This document shows positions 49,154 to 58,086 of a DNA stretch of 64,000 bases, in pieces (the stretch's first letter is position 1; every line of letters begins with the position of its first letter). The notes beneath the pieces are model-generated. The model saw only the letters and a list, made by a program, of their open reading frames with translations. It was not told the DNA's origin and did no database searches. A program made the position numbers and the translations under genes. Source of the stretch: an uncultured Holophaga sp. (GTDB taxonomy: Bacteria; Acidobacteriota; Holophagae; Holophagales; Holophagaceae); NCBI RefSeq assembly GCF_963677305.1, contig NZ_OY781925.1, positions 1,699,001 through 1,763,000 of the forward strand, written 5' to 3'.

Positions 49154-52100
49154 ATGGCCGAAAGACGCATTGTTACCCTTGACGGTAACGAGGCAGCGGC
49201 ATCGGTTGCGCATCGCACGAATGAGGTGATCGCGATCTACCCTATCACGCCCTCTTCCACCATGGGCGAGCTTTCTGATGAGTGGAGCGCCCAGGGCCGG
49301 AAGAACATCTGGAACACCGTGCCCCTGGTGGTCGAGATGCAGTCCGAGGGCGGTGCGGCTGGTGCGGTGCACGGCTCCCTCCAGGCCGGTGCGCTGACCA
49401 CCTCCTTCACGGCCTCCCAGGGTCTGCTGCTCTTCATCCCCAACATGTACAAGATCGCGGGTGAGCTCACCCCCTTCGTGCTGCATGTCACCGCCCGCAC
49501 CCTGGCCACCCATGCGCTGTCCATCTTCGGCGATCACTCCGACGTGATGTCCTGCCGTCAGACGGGCTTCGCCATGCTGGCTTCGGACGGTGTCCAGACC
49601 GCCCACGACTTCGCCCTCATCTCCCAGTCCTCCACCCTGCGCAGCCGGGTGCCCTTCCTGCACTTCTTCGACGGCTTCCGGACCTCCCATGAGGTCAACA
49701 AGATCGAGATGCTGACGGACGAGGACCTGCGCAGCATGGTCACCGACGAGCTGGTGGACAGCCACCGCAAGCGCGGCCTGACCCCCGATGCCCCCATGGT
49801 CCGCGGCACCGCCCAGAACCCCGACACCTTCTTCCAGGCCCGTGAGGCCTGCAACGTCTACTACGACGCCTGTGCCGGGATCGTGCAGGAGGAGATGGAC
49901 AAGTTCGCCAAGCTCACCGGCCGCCAGTACAAGCTCTACGAGTACTACGGCGCCCCCGATGCCGAGCGCGTCATCATCACCATGGGCTCCGCCTGTGATG
50001 TGATCCACGAGTACCTCGACTGGGCGCAGACCCAGGGGGAGAAGGTGGGCGTCCTCAAGGTCCGCCTCTACCGCCCCTTCTCCGTCAAGCACCTGGTGGA
50101 GGCCCTGCCCGCCACCGTCAAGAGCATCGCCGTCCTGGACCGCCTCAAGGAGCCCGGTGCCGTGGGTGAGCCCCTCTTCGTGGACGTGGTCGCCGGACTG
50201 CGGGAGGCCCGTGAGCGCGGCCTGACCACCCTGGATCCCAAGGTCGTCGGCGGTCGCTATGGTCTGGCCAGCAAAGAGTTCACCCCTGCCTGTGTGAAGG
50301 CTGTCTACGACAACCTGGCCCAGGCCACCCCCAAGTCCAACTTCAGCGTGGGCATCGTCGATGATGTCACCCACCTCAGCCTGGATGTGGACGCCGAGTT
50401 CGACATCGAGCCCGATGAGGTGAAGCGCGCCATGTTCTTCGGCCTCGGGGCCGACGGCACCGTGGGCGCCAACAAGAACTCCATCAAGATCATCGCCGAG
50501 GAGACCCCCAACTACGGTCAGGGCTACTTCGTCTACGACTCCAAGAAGTCCGGCGCCATGACCACCAGCCACCTGCGCTTCGGGCCCAAGCCCATCCGCT
50601 CGGCCTACCTCATCCGCAAGGCCAACTTCGTGGCCTGCCACCAGACCAGCTTCATCGACAAGTACGACATGCTGAGCTGCGCGGCCCCCGGCGCCACCTT
50701 CCTGCTGAACACCCCATACAGCAAGGACGAGGTCTGGGAGACCCTGCCCAAGGAAGTCCAGCAGGACCTCATCGCCAAGAAGATGAAGCTCTACGTGATC
50801 GATGCCTATGAAGTGGGTCGCAAGACCGGCATGGGCGTGCGCATCAATACCATCATGCAGGTGTGCTTCTTCGCCATCTCCGGCGTCCTGCCCAAGGACG
50901 AGGCCATCGACCAGATCAAGAAGAGCATCAAGAAGACCTACGGCAAGAAGGGTGATGCCGTGGTCCAGAAGAACTTCCAGGCCGTGGACGAGACCCTGGC
51001 GAACCTCTACGAGGTGAGCATCCCCGCTGCGGTCACCGCCACCCGGGTTCGTCCTCCCTTCGTCTCCGACAGGGCCCCCGAGTTCACCCAGAAGGTCCAG
51101 GCCATCATGATGGCCAACCAGGGCGATCAGCTCCCCGTCAGCGCCTTCCCCGTGGACGGCACCTGGCCCCTGGGCACCACCAAGTGGGAGAAGCGCAACA
51201 TCGCCATCGACATCCCGGTCTGGAACCCCGATGTCTGCATCCAGTGCAACAAGTGCTCCACCATCTGCCCCCACGCCGCCATCCGTCCCCAGGTCTATGA
51301 CGCCGCCCTCCTGGCCGGTGCCCCTGCGACTTTCAAGAGCACGGACTACAAGGGCCTGGAGTTCAAGGGCCAGAAGTTCACCATCCAGGTGGCCCCTGAG
51401 GACTGCACCGGCTGCGGCATCTGCGTGGCCAACTGCCCGGCCAAGGACAAGGTCAACGAGGGGAAGAAGGCCATCAACATGGCTCCCCAGATGCCCCTGC
51501 GCGAGGCCGAGGTCGAGAACTTCGCCTTCTTCCAGTCGCTGCCCTTCCCTGATCGTGCCGAGCTGAAGCTCGACATCAAGGGCACGGCCTTCAAGGAGCC
51601 CCTCTTCGAGTTCAGCGGTGCTTGCGCCGGCTGCGGCGAGACCCCCTACGTCAAGATGCTCACTCAGCTCTTCGGCGACCGGGCCTTCATCGCCAACGCC
51701 ACGGGCTGCTCCTCCATCTACGGCGGCAACCTGCCCACCACCCCCTACACCGTGAACAAGGATGGCCGCGGGCCTGCCTGGTCCAACAGCCTCTTCGAGG
51801 ACAACGCGGAATACGGCTTCGGCATGCGCATGGCCGTGGACAAGTATGAGGAGAACGCCCTCGAGCTGCTGCAGGCCTTCGCCGGGCAGCTGGGCGATGA
51901 GCTGGTGGCCGGTCTGGTCAGTGCCGACCAGAGCACCGAAGGCGGTATCCAGGCCCAGCGTGAGCGGGTCGCTGCCCTCAAGGCCAAGCTCGAGGCCATC
52001 GCTTCCCCTGAGGCCAAGCGTTTCCTCGGCATCGCCGACTATCTGGTGAAGAAGAGCGTCTGGATCCTCGGCGGCGACGGCTGGGCCTACGACATCGGCT

Positions 52101-52711
52101 ACGGCGGTCTCGACCACGTCATCGCCCAGAACCGCAACGTCAACATCCTGGTGCTCGACACTGAGGTCTACTCCAACACCGGTGGTCAGGCCTCCAAGGC
52201 CACCCCCCTGGGCGCCTCCGCCAAGTTCGCCATGGCGGGCAAGGCCACGGGCAAGAAGGATCTGGCCATGATCGCCATGTCCTATGGCAACGTCTACGTA
52301 GCCAAGATCGCCCTGGGTGCCCGGGATGCCCAGACCGTGAAGGCCCTGCAGGAAGCCGAGAGCTATGATGGTCCCTCCCTGATCATCGCCTACAGCCACT
52401 GCATCGCCCAGGGCTTCGACCTGGTGCGCGGTGTGGAGCAGCAGAAGCTCGCCGTGGACTCCGGCCACTGGCCCCTGTTCCGCTTCGACCCCCGTCGCGC
52501 CCTCAATGGCGAGGCGCCCCTCCAGATGGACAGCGCCGCCCCCAAGGTGGATCTCGCGAGCTACATCATGAACGAGAACCGCTTCAAGGTTGTCGAGCGC
52601 GCCAACCCCGAGGGCTTCAAGAACATCCTGGCCGCCGCCCAGCGCGACGTCACCAACCGCTTTGCCCTCTACGAGAGCATGGCCAAGGTGGTTCCCGCCA
52701 AGAAGGACTGA
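49154..52711 (+). CDS. nifJ: Pyruvate:ferredoxin (flavodoxin) oxidoreductase, single-chain
   Basis: 1185 residues, the size of one-chain PFOR, all domains in one protein. It makes acetyl-CoA, CO2 and reduced ferredoxin from pyruvate, or runs in reverse. Domain order: pyrimidine-binding domain (IAIYPITPSSTMGELSDEW), gamma-type domain (GLGADGTVGANKNSIKII), two [4Fe-4S] ferredoxin motifs (CIQCNKCSTICPH and CTGCGICVANCPA), and the thiamine diphosphate domain (GGDGWAYDIGYGGLDHV, VYSNTGGQ). The ribosome site is near perfect and the gene has its own promoter and terminator, fitting a high-level central enzyme in an anaerobe. Confidence 0.97.
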   Translation: MAERRIVTLDGNEAAASVAHRTNEVIAIYPITPSSTMGELSDEWSAQGRKNIWNTVPLVVEMQSEGGAAGAVHGSLQAGALTTSFTASQGLLLFIPNMYKIAGELTPFVLHVTARTLATHALSIFGDHSDVMSCRQTGFAMLASDGVQTAHDFALISQSSTLRSRVPFLHFFDGFRTSHEVNKIEMLTDEDLRSMVTDELVDSHRKRGLTPDAPMVRGTAQNPDTFFQAREACNVYYDACAGIVQEEMDKFAKLTGRQYKLYEYYGAPDAERVIITMGSACDVIHEYLDWAQTQGEKVGVLKVRLYRPFSVKHLVEALPATVKSIAVLDRLKEPGAVGEPLFVDVVAGLREARERGLTTLDPKVVGGRYGLASKEFTPACVKAVYDNLAQATPKSNFSVGIVDDVTHLSLDVDAEFDIEPDEVKRAMFFGLGADGTVGANKNSIKIIAEETPNYGQGYFVYDSKKSGAMTTSHLRFGPKPIRSAYLIRKANFVACHQTSFIDKYDMLSCAAPGATFLLNTPYSKDEVWETLPKEVQQDLIAKKMKLYVIDAYEVGRKTGMGVRINTIMQVCFFAISGVLPKDEAIDQIKKSIKKTYGKKGDAVVQKNFQAVDETLANLYEVSIPAAVTATRVRPPFVSDRAPEFTQKVQAIMMANQGDQLPVSAFPVDGTWPLGTTKWEKRNIAIDIPVWNPDVCIQCNKCSTICPHAAIRPQVYDAALLAGAPATFKSTDYKGLEFKGQKFTIQVAPEDCTGCGICVANCPAKDKVNEGKKAINMAPQMPLREAEVENFAFFQSLPFPDRAELKLDIKGTAFKEPLFEFSGACAGCGETPYVKMLTQLFGDRAFIANATGCSSIYGGNLPTTPYTVNKDGRGPAWSNSLFEDNAEYGFGMRMAVDKYEENALELLQAFAGQLGDELVAGLVSADQSTEGGIQAQRERVAALKAKLEAIASPEAKRFLGIADYLVKKSVWILGGDGWAYDIGYGGLDHVIAQNRNVNILVLDTEVYSNTGGQASKATPLGASAKFAMAGKATGKKDLAMIAMSYGNVYVAKIALGARDAQTVKALQEAESYDGPSLIIAYSHCIAQGFDLVRGVEQQKLAVDSGHWPLFRFDPRRALNGEAPLQMDSAAPKVDLASYIMNENRFKVVERANPEGFKNILAAAQRDVTNRFALYESMAKVVPAKKD

Positions 52712-52734
52712 AGGATCCTGAGTCAGTCATGAGG

Positions 52735-52758
52735 GGGGCGCTTCGGCGCCCCTTTTTT
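52735..52758 (+). terminator. Terminator of the PFOR gene
   Basis: GGGGCGC-TTCG-GCGCCCC (52735-52752) followed by TTTTTT. Confidence 0.95.
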
Positions 52759-52855
52759 GTGTTGGGGAAGCATGATGCATTGATTAGAAATAAAAACCAT
52801 AAATCGATATACTTCAGGGGCCTTCCTTTTTCGCTTCACTCAAGGATAATCCACC

Positions 52856-53551
52856 ATGAAAAAACCCCTGAAACTGTTCGGAATGATCTTTTCCCTGGTT
52901 GGCGTGGCGCTGCTGCTCCTGGCCGGCGCTCTGGCGTGGCATGAGCACAGCTTCCTCAAGGGGGCCATCGAGACCCAGGGCCAAGTGGTGGACATGATCC
53001 AATCCCATTCCAACGGCAAGGAGATGAGCAGCCCAATCTTTGAATTCTCCCTGAAGGACGGCACGCTGGTGCGGGGCCGTTCCAGCGTGGCCTCCTATCC
53101 CCCGGCCTATTAGGTGGGCGATGAGGTGACGGTTGTCTACCAGGCTGGGGCGCCAGGCGGGGCTTCCATTAAGGACTTCGGCTCCCTCTGGGGTGGAGTG
53201 TTGGTGGCTGGATTGCTGGGGCTGGTCTTTGCAGGCATCGGTCTGCCGCTCCTGGTCTTCCAGGTCCGGAAGGGGCGTCGGGAGCTGTGGATCAAGGCCC
53301 ATGGCCAGCGAATAACGGCTCAGGTCAAGGGTGTCTTCCTGGACCAGAGCCTTTCGGTGAACGGTCGGCACCCCTTCCGGATCGAGGCCCAGTGGGAGGC
53401 CCCTGGGGAACGGAAACTCTACCGTTTCCGTAGCGAATGTCTCTGGTTTGATCCCTCGGATTTTGTCAAGGAGACGGTTGAGGTGGTCATTGACCCGCAG
53501 AGACCCCGTTCCCATTGGATGGACATCTCTTTCCTGCCTGTCCTGGGTTGA
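52856..53551 (+). pseudogene. DUF3592-type membrane protein interrupted by one in-frame TAG
   Basis: Two collinear parts in one frame: 85 codons (MKKPLKLFGMIFSLVG, membrane helix, then a beta-rich part ending SSVASYPPAY), a TAG at 53111-53113, then 145 codons beginning VGDEVTVVYQAGAPGGASI with a second membrane helix (LVAGLLGLVFAGIGLPLLVF). The YPxxYxVGDxVxVxY junction is one continuous DUF3592 motif, so the TAG replaces one residue. A single change from CAG (Gln) would give it. GTG at 53114 lacks a ribosome site. The gene is broken, mis-sequenced, or read through. AAGGAT lies 10 bases before the first ATG. Confidence 0.75.
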
Positions 53552-53705
53552 TACCGGGTGTCTCACCGGTCCCGGTCCGGCGGGTGGTGGAGTGCGTTGG
53601 ACGGTCCATGTCGCCGTTCCGGCGAAGGATGCCCAGCTGGGGAACCGGCGCACTAGGCTGAAAGTCAGAGGGCCTGCTGCTGCTGCGCCCCTTCCGAGGA
53701 GTTCC

Positions 53706-54404
53706 ATGAGCAGGCTGCTTTCCCTTCTCACCGCCTCCATCCTCTGTGTGAGCGCCCAGGCTGGTGATACCTGGACTGGCGGTTTTGCCGGGCTCAGCTT
53801 CGGGCGTACCCAGACTACGGTGGAGCAGCAACTCGCCTCCCGGGGGACTACTCTGAGGGCCCAGTCGGATGCCTGGAACAAGGGCTTTCAGCTGGGTTAC
53901 GACTGGCAGCTCGGTACGACCGTCCTGGGCCTCGAGTACACCCGGAGCCTGGGCACCCGGAGTCTCGGCACCAGCTTGGCCGAGAGTGTGACCAGCGGAG
54001 GGGTGACCACCACGACGACAGGCTCCAGCAGTGCCCAGGTCAAGCGGCTGGAAACCCTGCGCTTGAGGGCGGGATTGGCCCTGGGAAGCACTCTGGTCTA
54101 CCTGACCGGCGGGGCCGGGCGGCTGGATACCACTGCAGGCTGGGTTCAGGCCAGCTCCAGCTCCACGGGGGACAGCTCCACAGTGGCCGTGCTCCCCGGT
54201 GGGCGCTCCAAGGGCCTGGTGGTGGGCGTCGGCCTGGAGCAGCGTCTTGGCTCCGAGTGGTCCTTCCGGGTGGAATACCTCAGCTTCCGCACCAGCCAGG
54301 GCACTGAGGCCTCGGTGGAGAGCACGGACGCCAGCGCCTCCGTGGCGGCGGACCTCCTGAGCACCCTGAGCACCTTCCAGGTGGGGCTCAATTACCGATT
54401 CTGA
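53706..54404 (+). CDS. Small outer-membrane beta-barrel protein
   Basis: 232 residues: signal peptide (MSRLLSLLTASILCVSAQA, cut before GDTW), then alternating strands (WTGGFAGLSFGRTQ, FQLGYDWQLGTTVLGLEYTRS, RLRAGLALGSTLVYLTGGAG, FRVEYLSF) and a C-terminal aromatic residue (FQVGLNYRF). This is the Omp25/OmpA-like eight-strand barrel type of the outer membrane. GAGGAG is 5 bases before the ATG. The function is not known; it probably is structural or adhesive. Low-complexity Ser/Thr-rich loops (VTTTTTGSSS) are notable. Confidence 0.85.
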   Translation: MSRLLSLLTASILCVSAQAGDTWTGGFAGLSFGRTQTTVEQQLASRGTTLRAQSDAWNKGFQLGYDWQLGTTVLGLEYTRSLGTRSLGTSLAESVTSGGVTTTTTGSSSAQVKRLETLRLRAGLALGSTLVYLTGGAGRLDTTAGWVQASSSSTGDSSTVAVLPGGRSKGLVVGVGLEQRLGSEWSFRVEYLSFRTSQGTEASVESTDASASVAADLLSTLSTFQVGLNYRF

Positions 54405-54799
54405 GCCTCGAGGATCAGCTCCAGGAACTGCTTGCCGCTGGACAGCCTGTGTTGGCTCCGCTGCCCCAGTCGGAAGCCGAGCCGGGCTACCTGCTGGATC
54501 AGGTGTTCGGGGGCCACCAAGTGGAGCAGCGGGCCCAGCTGCCGGAGGCTGGAGAAGGGCGAGGGGGAAATCGCATCCTGGCTGTTGCAGGGCATTTGGA
54601 GGATGACCTGCAGGAGACCCCCGGGCTTGAGCAGGCTCCGGGCCGAGGCCAGCCCGCGGGCAGGTTCCGGGTATTCGAAGATGAGGGCTGCTGAGCCGGT
54701 CCACGGGAGGGATCCTGGGAGGTGGCTGGGCAAGGTCGCAGCAGGGGTATTCCTGCGTTCTTGATCCGGGTCAAGGAGTGGGGTAGGAGGCTGGCGCAT
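54392..54799 (-). pseudogene. Remnant of a SAM-dependent methyltransferase (C-terminal part)
   Basis: The frame from about 54730 down to 54392 reads as the last half of a class I methyltransferase: ALIFEYPEPARGLASARSLLKPGGLLQVILQMP, cut here in two in the text, is the motif after the SAM-binding site (LLKPGGLLQVIL), followed by a normal-looking C-terminus. The N-terminal SAM-binding part is missing; its place is taken by the ferredoxin promoter and its FNR-like box. The first ATG in frame is at 54799 and the ~20 residues after it look non-coding. The end overlaps the barrel gene by 13 bases. Confidence 0.6.
54761..54774 (+). promoter_or_regulatory. FNR/HcpR-type operator before the ferredoxin gene
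   Basis: TTGAT-CCGG-GTCAA (54761-54774, flanked by C and G to give a near-perfect 16-bp palindrome) agrees with the CRP/FNR superfamily half-sites TTGAT/ATCAA and TTGAC/GTCAA; the HcpR consensus for nitrosative stress genes is TTGAC-N4-GTCAA. It lies about 50 bases upstream of the ATG at 54824, where an activator site would be. Confidence 0.55.
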
Positions 54800-54823
54800 C
54801 CTAGTTCTCACAGGAGAACGATC

Positions 54824-55651
54824 ATGGAACGCCAGATCATCCGCATCGACGAGGACAAGTGCAACGGCTGCGGCAAGTGCGCCATCGGATGCCCCGAGGG
54901 GGCCCTCCAGATGATCGATGGAAAGGCCCGACTGGTCTCCGAGATCACCTGTGATGGCCTGGGGGCCTGCATCGGGGACTGCCCGGTGGGGGCCATCTCC
55001 GTCGAGACCCGGGAAGCCGCTCCCTACGACGAGTGCCTGACTCTGGATCACATCCTGCCCCAGGGGACCAACACCCTGAAGGCCCATCTCAGGCACCTGG
55101 CCGACCACGGCCAGACCACCTACCTCCATCAGGCCCTGGACTACCTCAAGGCCAGGCAGATCCCCATCCCGACCTACAAGGAGACTCCCATGCATGCTGG
55201 CTGCCCTGGTTCCGCCCCCCGCGACATCCTGCGCGCCCCTGCCGCACCCGCTGCCCAGGAGGGCCTGGTGAGCCAGCTCACCCAGTGGCCCGTGCAGCTT
55301 CACCTCATCGGTCCGGGCAATCCCACCTTCCAGAAGGCTGATCTCCTCCTGGCCGCCGACTGCGTGGGCTTCACCATGGCCGACTTCAACCAGCGCTGCC
55401 TCCCCGGGAAGAAGCTGGCCATCGCCTGCCCCAAGCTGGACCAGAACCAGGAGGTCTACCTTGACAAGCTGGTGGCCCTCATCGACGAGGCCCAGGTCAA
55501 CACCATCACGGTGATGATCATGGAGGTCCCCTGCTGCGGCGGGCTCCTGCGCCTGGCCCAGAGCGCCACCGCCAAGGCGAGCCGCAAGGTGCCCCTCAAG
55601 GTGATCGTGGTGGGCATTGATGGCGGCATCCGGCAGGAGAGCTGGGTGTGA
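54824..55651 (+). CDS. Ferredoxin-type protein with two N-terminal cluster motifs (FrdX-like)
   Basis: 275 residues. C13, C16, C19 and C23 (KCNGCGKCAIGC) form one [4Fe-4S] site; CDGLGACIGDC at 43-53 gives the second, with a wider C-x5-C-x3-C spacing. The C-terminal part has a PCCGG motif. Proteins of this build stand next to hybrid cluster protein genes (frdX) in anaerobes and in HcpR regulons; here hcp is not adjacent. With the FNR/HcpR-like box before it, a role in NO or redox stress is plausible. AGGAG lies 7 bases before the ATG. It is followed by its terminator. Confidence 0.85.
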   Translation: MERQIIRIDEDKCNGCGKCAIGCPEGALQMIDGKARLVSEITCDGLGACIGDCPVGAISVETREAAPYDECLTLDHILPQGTNTLKAHLRHLADHGQTTYLHQALDYLKARQIPIPTYKETPMHAGCPGSAPRDILRAPAAPAAQEGLVSQLTQWPVQLHLIGPGNPTFQKADLLLAADCVGFTMADFNQRCLPGKKLAIACPKLDQNQEVYLDKLVALIDEAQVNTITVMIMEVPCCGGLLRLAQSATAKASRKVPLKVIVVGIDGGIRQESWV

Positions 55652-55669
55652 ACCTGAGTTGAAGGAAGG

Positions 55670-55693
55670 GGCCCGTCCCTGCGACGGGCCTTT
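55670..55693 (+). terminator. Terminator of the ferredoxin gene
   Basis: GGCCCGTC-CCTGC-GACGGGCC followed by TTT; 19 bases past the stop. Being near the convergent zinc-protein gene it may serve both. Confidence 0.75.
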
Positions 55694-55706
55694 CCCTGTA
55701 CAGGGC

Positions 55707-56189
55707 TCAGGCCTTCGGGTGGAAGGTGCCGGTGCCCTGGCAGTTGGGGCAGGGGGTCCTGACCTGCAGGGTGCCACCGCAGCTCTTGCAGGGAAGCTGG
55801 AACGAACCGGTGCCCGAGCACTTGGCGCAGGGGGCTGAGAAGGCCAATTGCACCTTGTGCCCCTTGCAGCGGGGGCAGCGGGAGCCGTCCCGCAGGACTC
55901 CCGTCGCGCCGCATCGGACGCAGGGACCCGCCTCCTGGCTGTAGGTGCCCTGTCCGGAGCAGGTGCGGCAGGTGACCACGCTGAAACCCTGCCCCTTGCA
56001 GTGGTCGCAGGGGGAGCTGATCTGCCCGGTGCCCTCGCAGCGCAGGCAGGGGACGCCTCCCGGGCGGACCGGGAGTTTGGCCGGAGCGTCGGGCAGCAGG
56101 GCCGCCTTGGCCAGGATGGCCTTGTCCCGCTTGCGGCGTGCCTCGGCTTCCCGTTTCCGCTTGTCTGCCTGGATCGCCTTCTTGGTCAT
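55707..56189 (-). CDS. DnaJ-like zinc-binding protein without J domain (eight CxxC knuckles)
   Basis: 160 residues. A Lys/Arg/Glu-rich N-terminal helix (MTKKAIQADKRKREAEARRKRDK) of ~40 residues precedes eight CxxC motifs, most of them in the DnaJ form CxxCxGxG: CLRCEGTG, CDHCKGQG, CRTCSGQG, CVRCGATG, CPRCKGHK, CAKCSGTG, CKSCGG and CPNCQGTG. DnaJ has four, so this is two such modules in tandem with no J domain, no G/F region and no client-binding domain. It could bind zinc and unfolded proteins or RNA; the role is unknown. AAAGGAAG lies 4-5 bases before the ATG. Confidence 0.8.
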   Translation of the reverse strand: MTKKAIQADKRKREAEARRKRDKAILAKAALLPDAPAKLPVRPGGVPCLRCEGTGQISSPCDHCKGQGFSVVTCRTCSGQGTYSQEAGPCVRCGATGVLRDGSRCPRCKGHKVQLAFSAPCAKCSGTGSFQLPCKSCGGTLQVRTPCPNCQGTGTFHPKA

Positions 56190-56298
56190 GGACTTCCTTT
56201 CGGTGGAGGCACCCGCCTGGAGGTGGGCCCGTCCGGAAGATAACCCATGGGAAGGTCCGGGGAAAGGCCCAGGGCGGGCTGCGCGTACAATGGTCTCC

Positions 56299-58086
56299 AT
56301 GTCGGATTCGAGCAGCACCTTCTTCCAGAGTGACCAGGTAGACCAGAAGCCCATGCGCCATGCGCTCCTCTTCAGGCTCCTGGGTTACCTTAAGCCCTAC
56401 TGGCTGGGGCTCCTGGTGCTCCTGGTGCTGATGGTGGCCGGAGCGGCCCTGGAGGTGGTGCCCTCGGAGTTCACCCTCCGTTTCCTGGACCACTTCATCG
56501 CCAAGGGGAGCCTGCACGGTGCCGGGCACCTCATCGGGGCTTTCGTGGGGTTGCTGGTGGTGGGCTTCTTCGTGCAGCTGGGACGCTTCGGGCTGCTGGC
56601 CTGGATCGGACAGCGGGCCATGCTGGATCTGCGCCAGGAGCTCTTCGCCCACCTGATGCGGCGCTCCACCCACTTCTTTCACCACAACCCGGTGGGGCGG
56701 CTCATGACCCGGGTCACCTCCGATGTGCAGAACCTCAACGAGATGTTCTCCTCGGGCTTTGTGGCAGTGGTGGGTGATGCCCTGACCCTGCTGGCCATCA
56801 TCATCTGGATGTTCTCCAAGAACGTGGGGCTCTCCCTCATCGCCCTGGGGATCATGCCCTTCCTCCTGCTGGCCACGGAGATCTTCCGGCGCCAGGCGGG
56901 GGAGGCCTTCCGGGAGACCCAGGGGCGCTATGCCGCCATCCAGGCCTTCCTCCAGGAGCAACTGAGCGGCATGAGCCTGGTGCAGCTCAACGGGCGGGAG
57001 GATAGCACCCGCCAGAGCTTCTCGGCCCTGAACCAGAGCTATCTGGACGCCTTCATCCGCACGATCTTCGCCTACTCGGTCTTCTTCCCTGTGGTCGAGT
57101 TCATCACCAGCGCCACCCTGGCGGCCCTGATCTTCTATGCCGGGATCAAGCTCCAGGCCGGGACCCTCACCCTGGGGCTCCTTCTGGCCTTCATCCAGCA
57201 GTCCAGCCGCTTCTTCCGGCCCATCCGGGAGCTGGCGGAGCGGTACAACGTCATGCAGACCGCCATGGCCAGCAGTGAGCGCATCTTCAAGCTCCTGGAC
57301 AACCGCGATGAGATCCGGGAGGTGGAATCCCCCAAGGTCGCCTCCTTCCAGGAGGGTATCCACCTGGAGGAGATCTCCTTCGCCTACGACGAGGGGGGAC
57401 GTGAGGTCCTCCGCAGCCTCTCGGGCAGCATCCCCAAAGGGCGACGTGTGGCCGTGGTGGGCCACACCGGGGCCGGGAAGAGCACCCTGATCAATCTGCT
57501 CATGCGTTTCTACGATGTCAGCCGCGGGCGCATCACCGTGGACGGAATCGATCTGCGGGAGCTGAGGCTCAAGGATCTGCGGGGGCTCTTCGGACTGGTG
57601 CTCCAGGATGTCTTCATCTTCTCCGGCAGCCTGGAGGACAACATCCTCCTGGGCCGGGCGAAGGATTTCATCCGACTGGCCTCGGTGCTGGAGCAGAGCC
57701 AGCTGGGGGACCTGGTGGCCCGGCTGCCGGAGGGCCTGGACACCCAGGTGGGCGAGCGGGGTCAGAAGCTCTCCGCCGGTGAGCGCCAGCTGGTGGCCTT
57801 CGCCCGCATGCTCTACGGACAGCCGGAGATCCTGCTGCTGGACGAGGCCACCGCTAATATCGACAGCGAGACCGAGCACAAGATCCAGACGGTCATCGAG
57901 CGGGTGAGCCACCGCCTGACCACCTTCACCATCGCCCATCGCCTCAGCACCATCCGGGATGCCGACGAGATCTGGGTGATGGACCAGGGCCGTCTCATCG
58001 AGCGCGGCAACCACGACGAGCTGCTCGCCCGGGACGGGCACTATGCGAAGCTCGTGAGACTGCAATTCGAGGCCATGAACGCATGA
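56299..58086 (+). CDS. ABC exporter half-transporter (MsbA/LmrA type)
   Basis: 595 residues: six membrane helices (residues ~25-320) then a nucleotide-binding domain (Walker A GHTGAGKST, signature LSAGERQ, Walker B ILLLDEATANID, H-loop AHRLS). It should work as a dimer in the inner membrane exporting a lipid, drug or peptide. The ATG at 56299 is used; another in frame lies at 56290. No ribosome site is visible, but TACAAT at 56286-56291 would be a -10 element about 8 bases before, so transcription may start within a few bases of the ATG (leaderless). It overlaps the next gene by 4 bases (ATGA). Confidence 0.93.
   Translation: MSDSSSTFFQSDQVDQKPMRHALLFRLLGYLKPYWLGLLVLLVLMVAGAALEVVPSEFTLRFLDHFIAKGSLHGAGHLIGAFVGLLVVGFFVQLGRFGLLAWIGQRAMLDLRQELFAHLMRRSTHFFHHNPVGRLMTRVTSDVQNLNEMFSSGFVAVVGDALTLLAIIIWMFSKNVGLSLIALGIMPFLLLATEIFRRQAGEAFRETQGRYAAIQAFLQEQLSGMSLVQLNGREDSTRQSFSALNQSYLDAFIRTIFAYSVFFPVVEFITSATLAALIFYAGIKLQAGTLTLGLLLAFIQQSSRFFRPIRELAERYNVMQTAMASSERIFKLLDNRDEIREVESPKVASFQEGIHLEEISFAYDEGGREVLRSLSGSIPKGRRVAVVGHTGAGKSTLINLLMRFYDVSRGRITVDGIDLRELRLKDLRGLFGLVLQDVFIFSGSLEDNILLGRAKDFIRLASVLEQSQLGDLVARLPEGLDTQVGERGQKLSAGERQLVAFARMLYGQPEILLLDEATANIDSETEHKIQTVIERVSHRLTTFTIAHRLSTIRDADEIWVMDQGRLIERGNHDELLARDGHYAKLVRLQFEAMNA

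Noticed and set aside
49103..52468. A 1121-codon open frame on the minus strand
   Set aside because: It is the antisense shadow of the PFOR gene, whose motifs and strong ribosome site are clear.
53111..53113. Pyrrolysine at the in-frame TAG
   Set aside because: The family has no known need for pyrrolysine, there are no pyl genes in the window, and a CAG to TAG change or a read error is simpler.
55456..58065. An 869-codon minus-strand frame
   Set aside because: It is antisense to the ABC exporter and out of frame with the real zinc protein.
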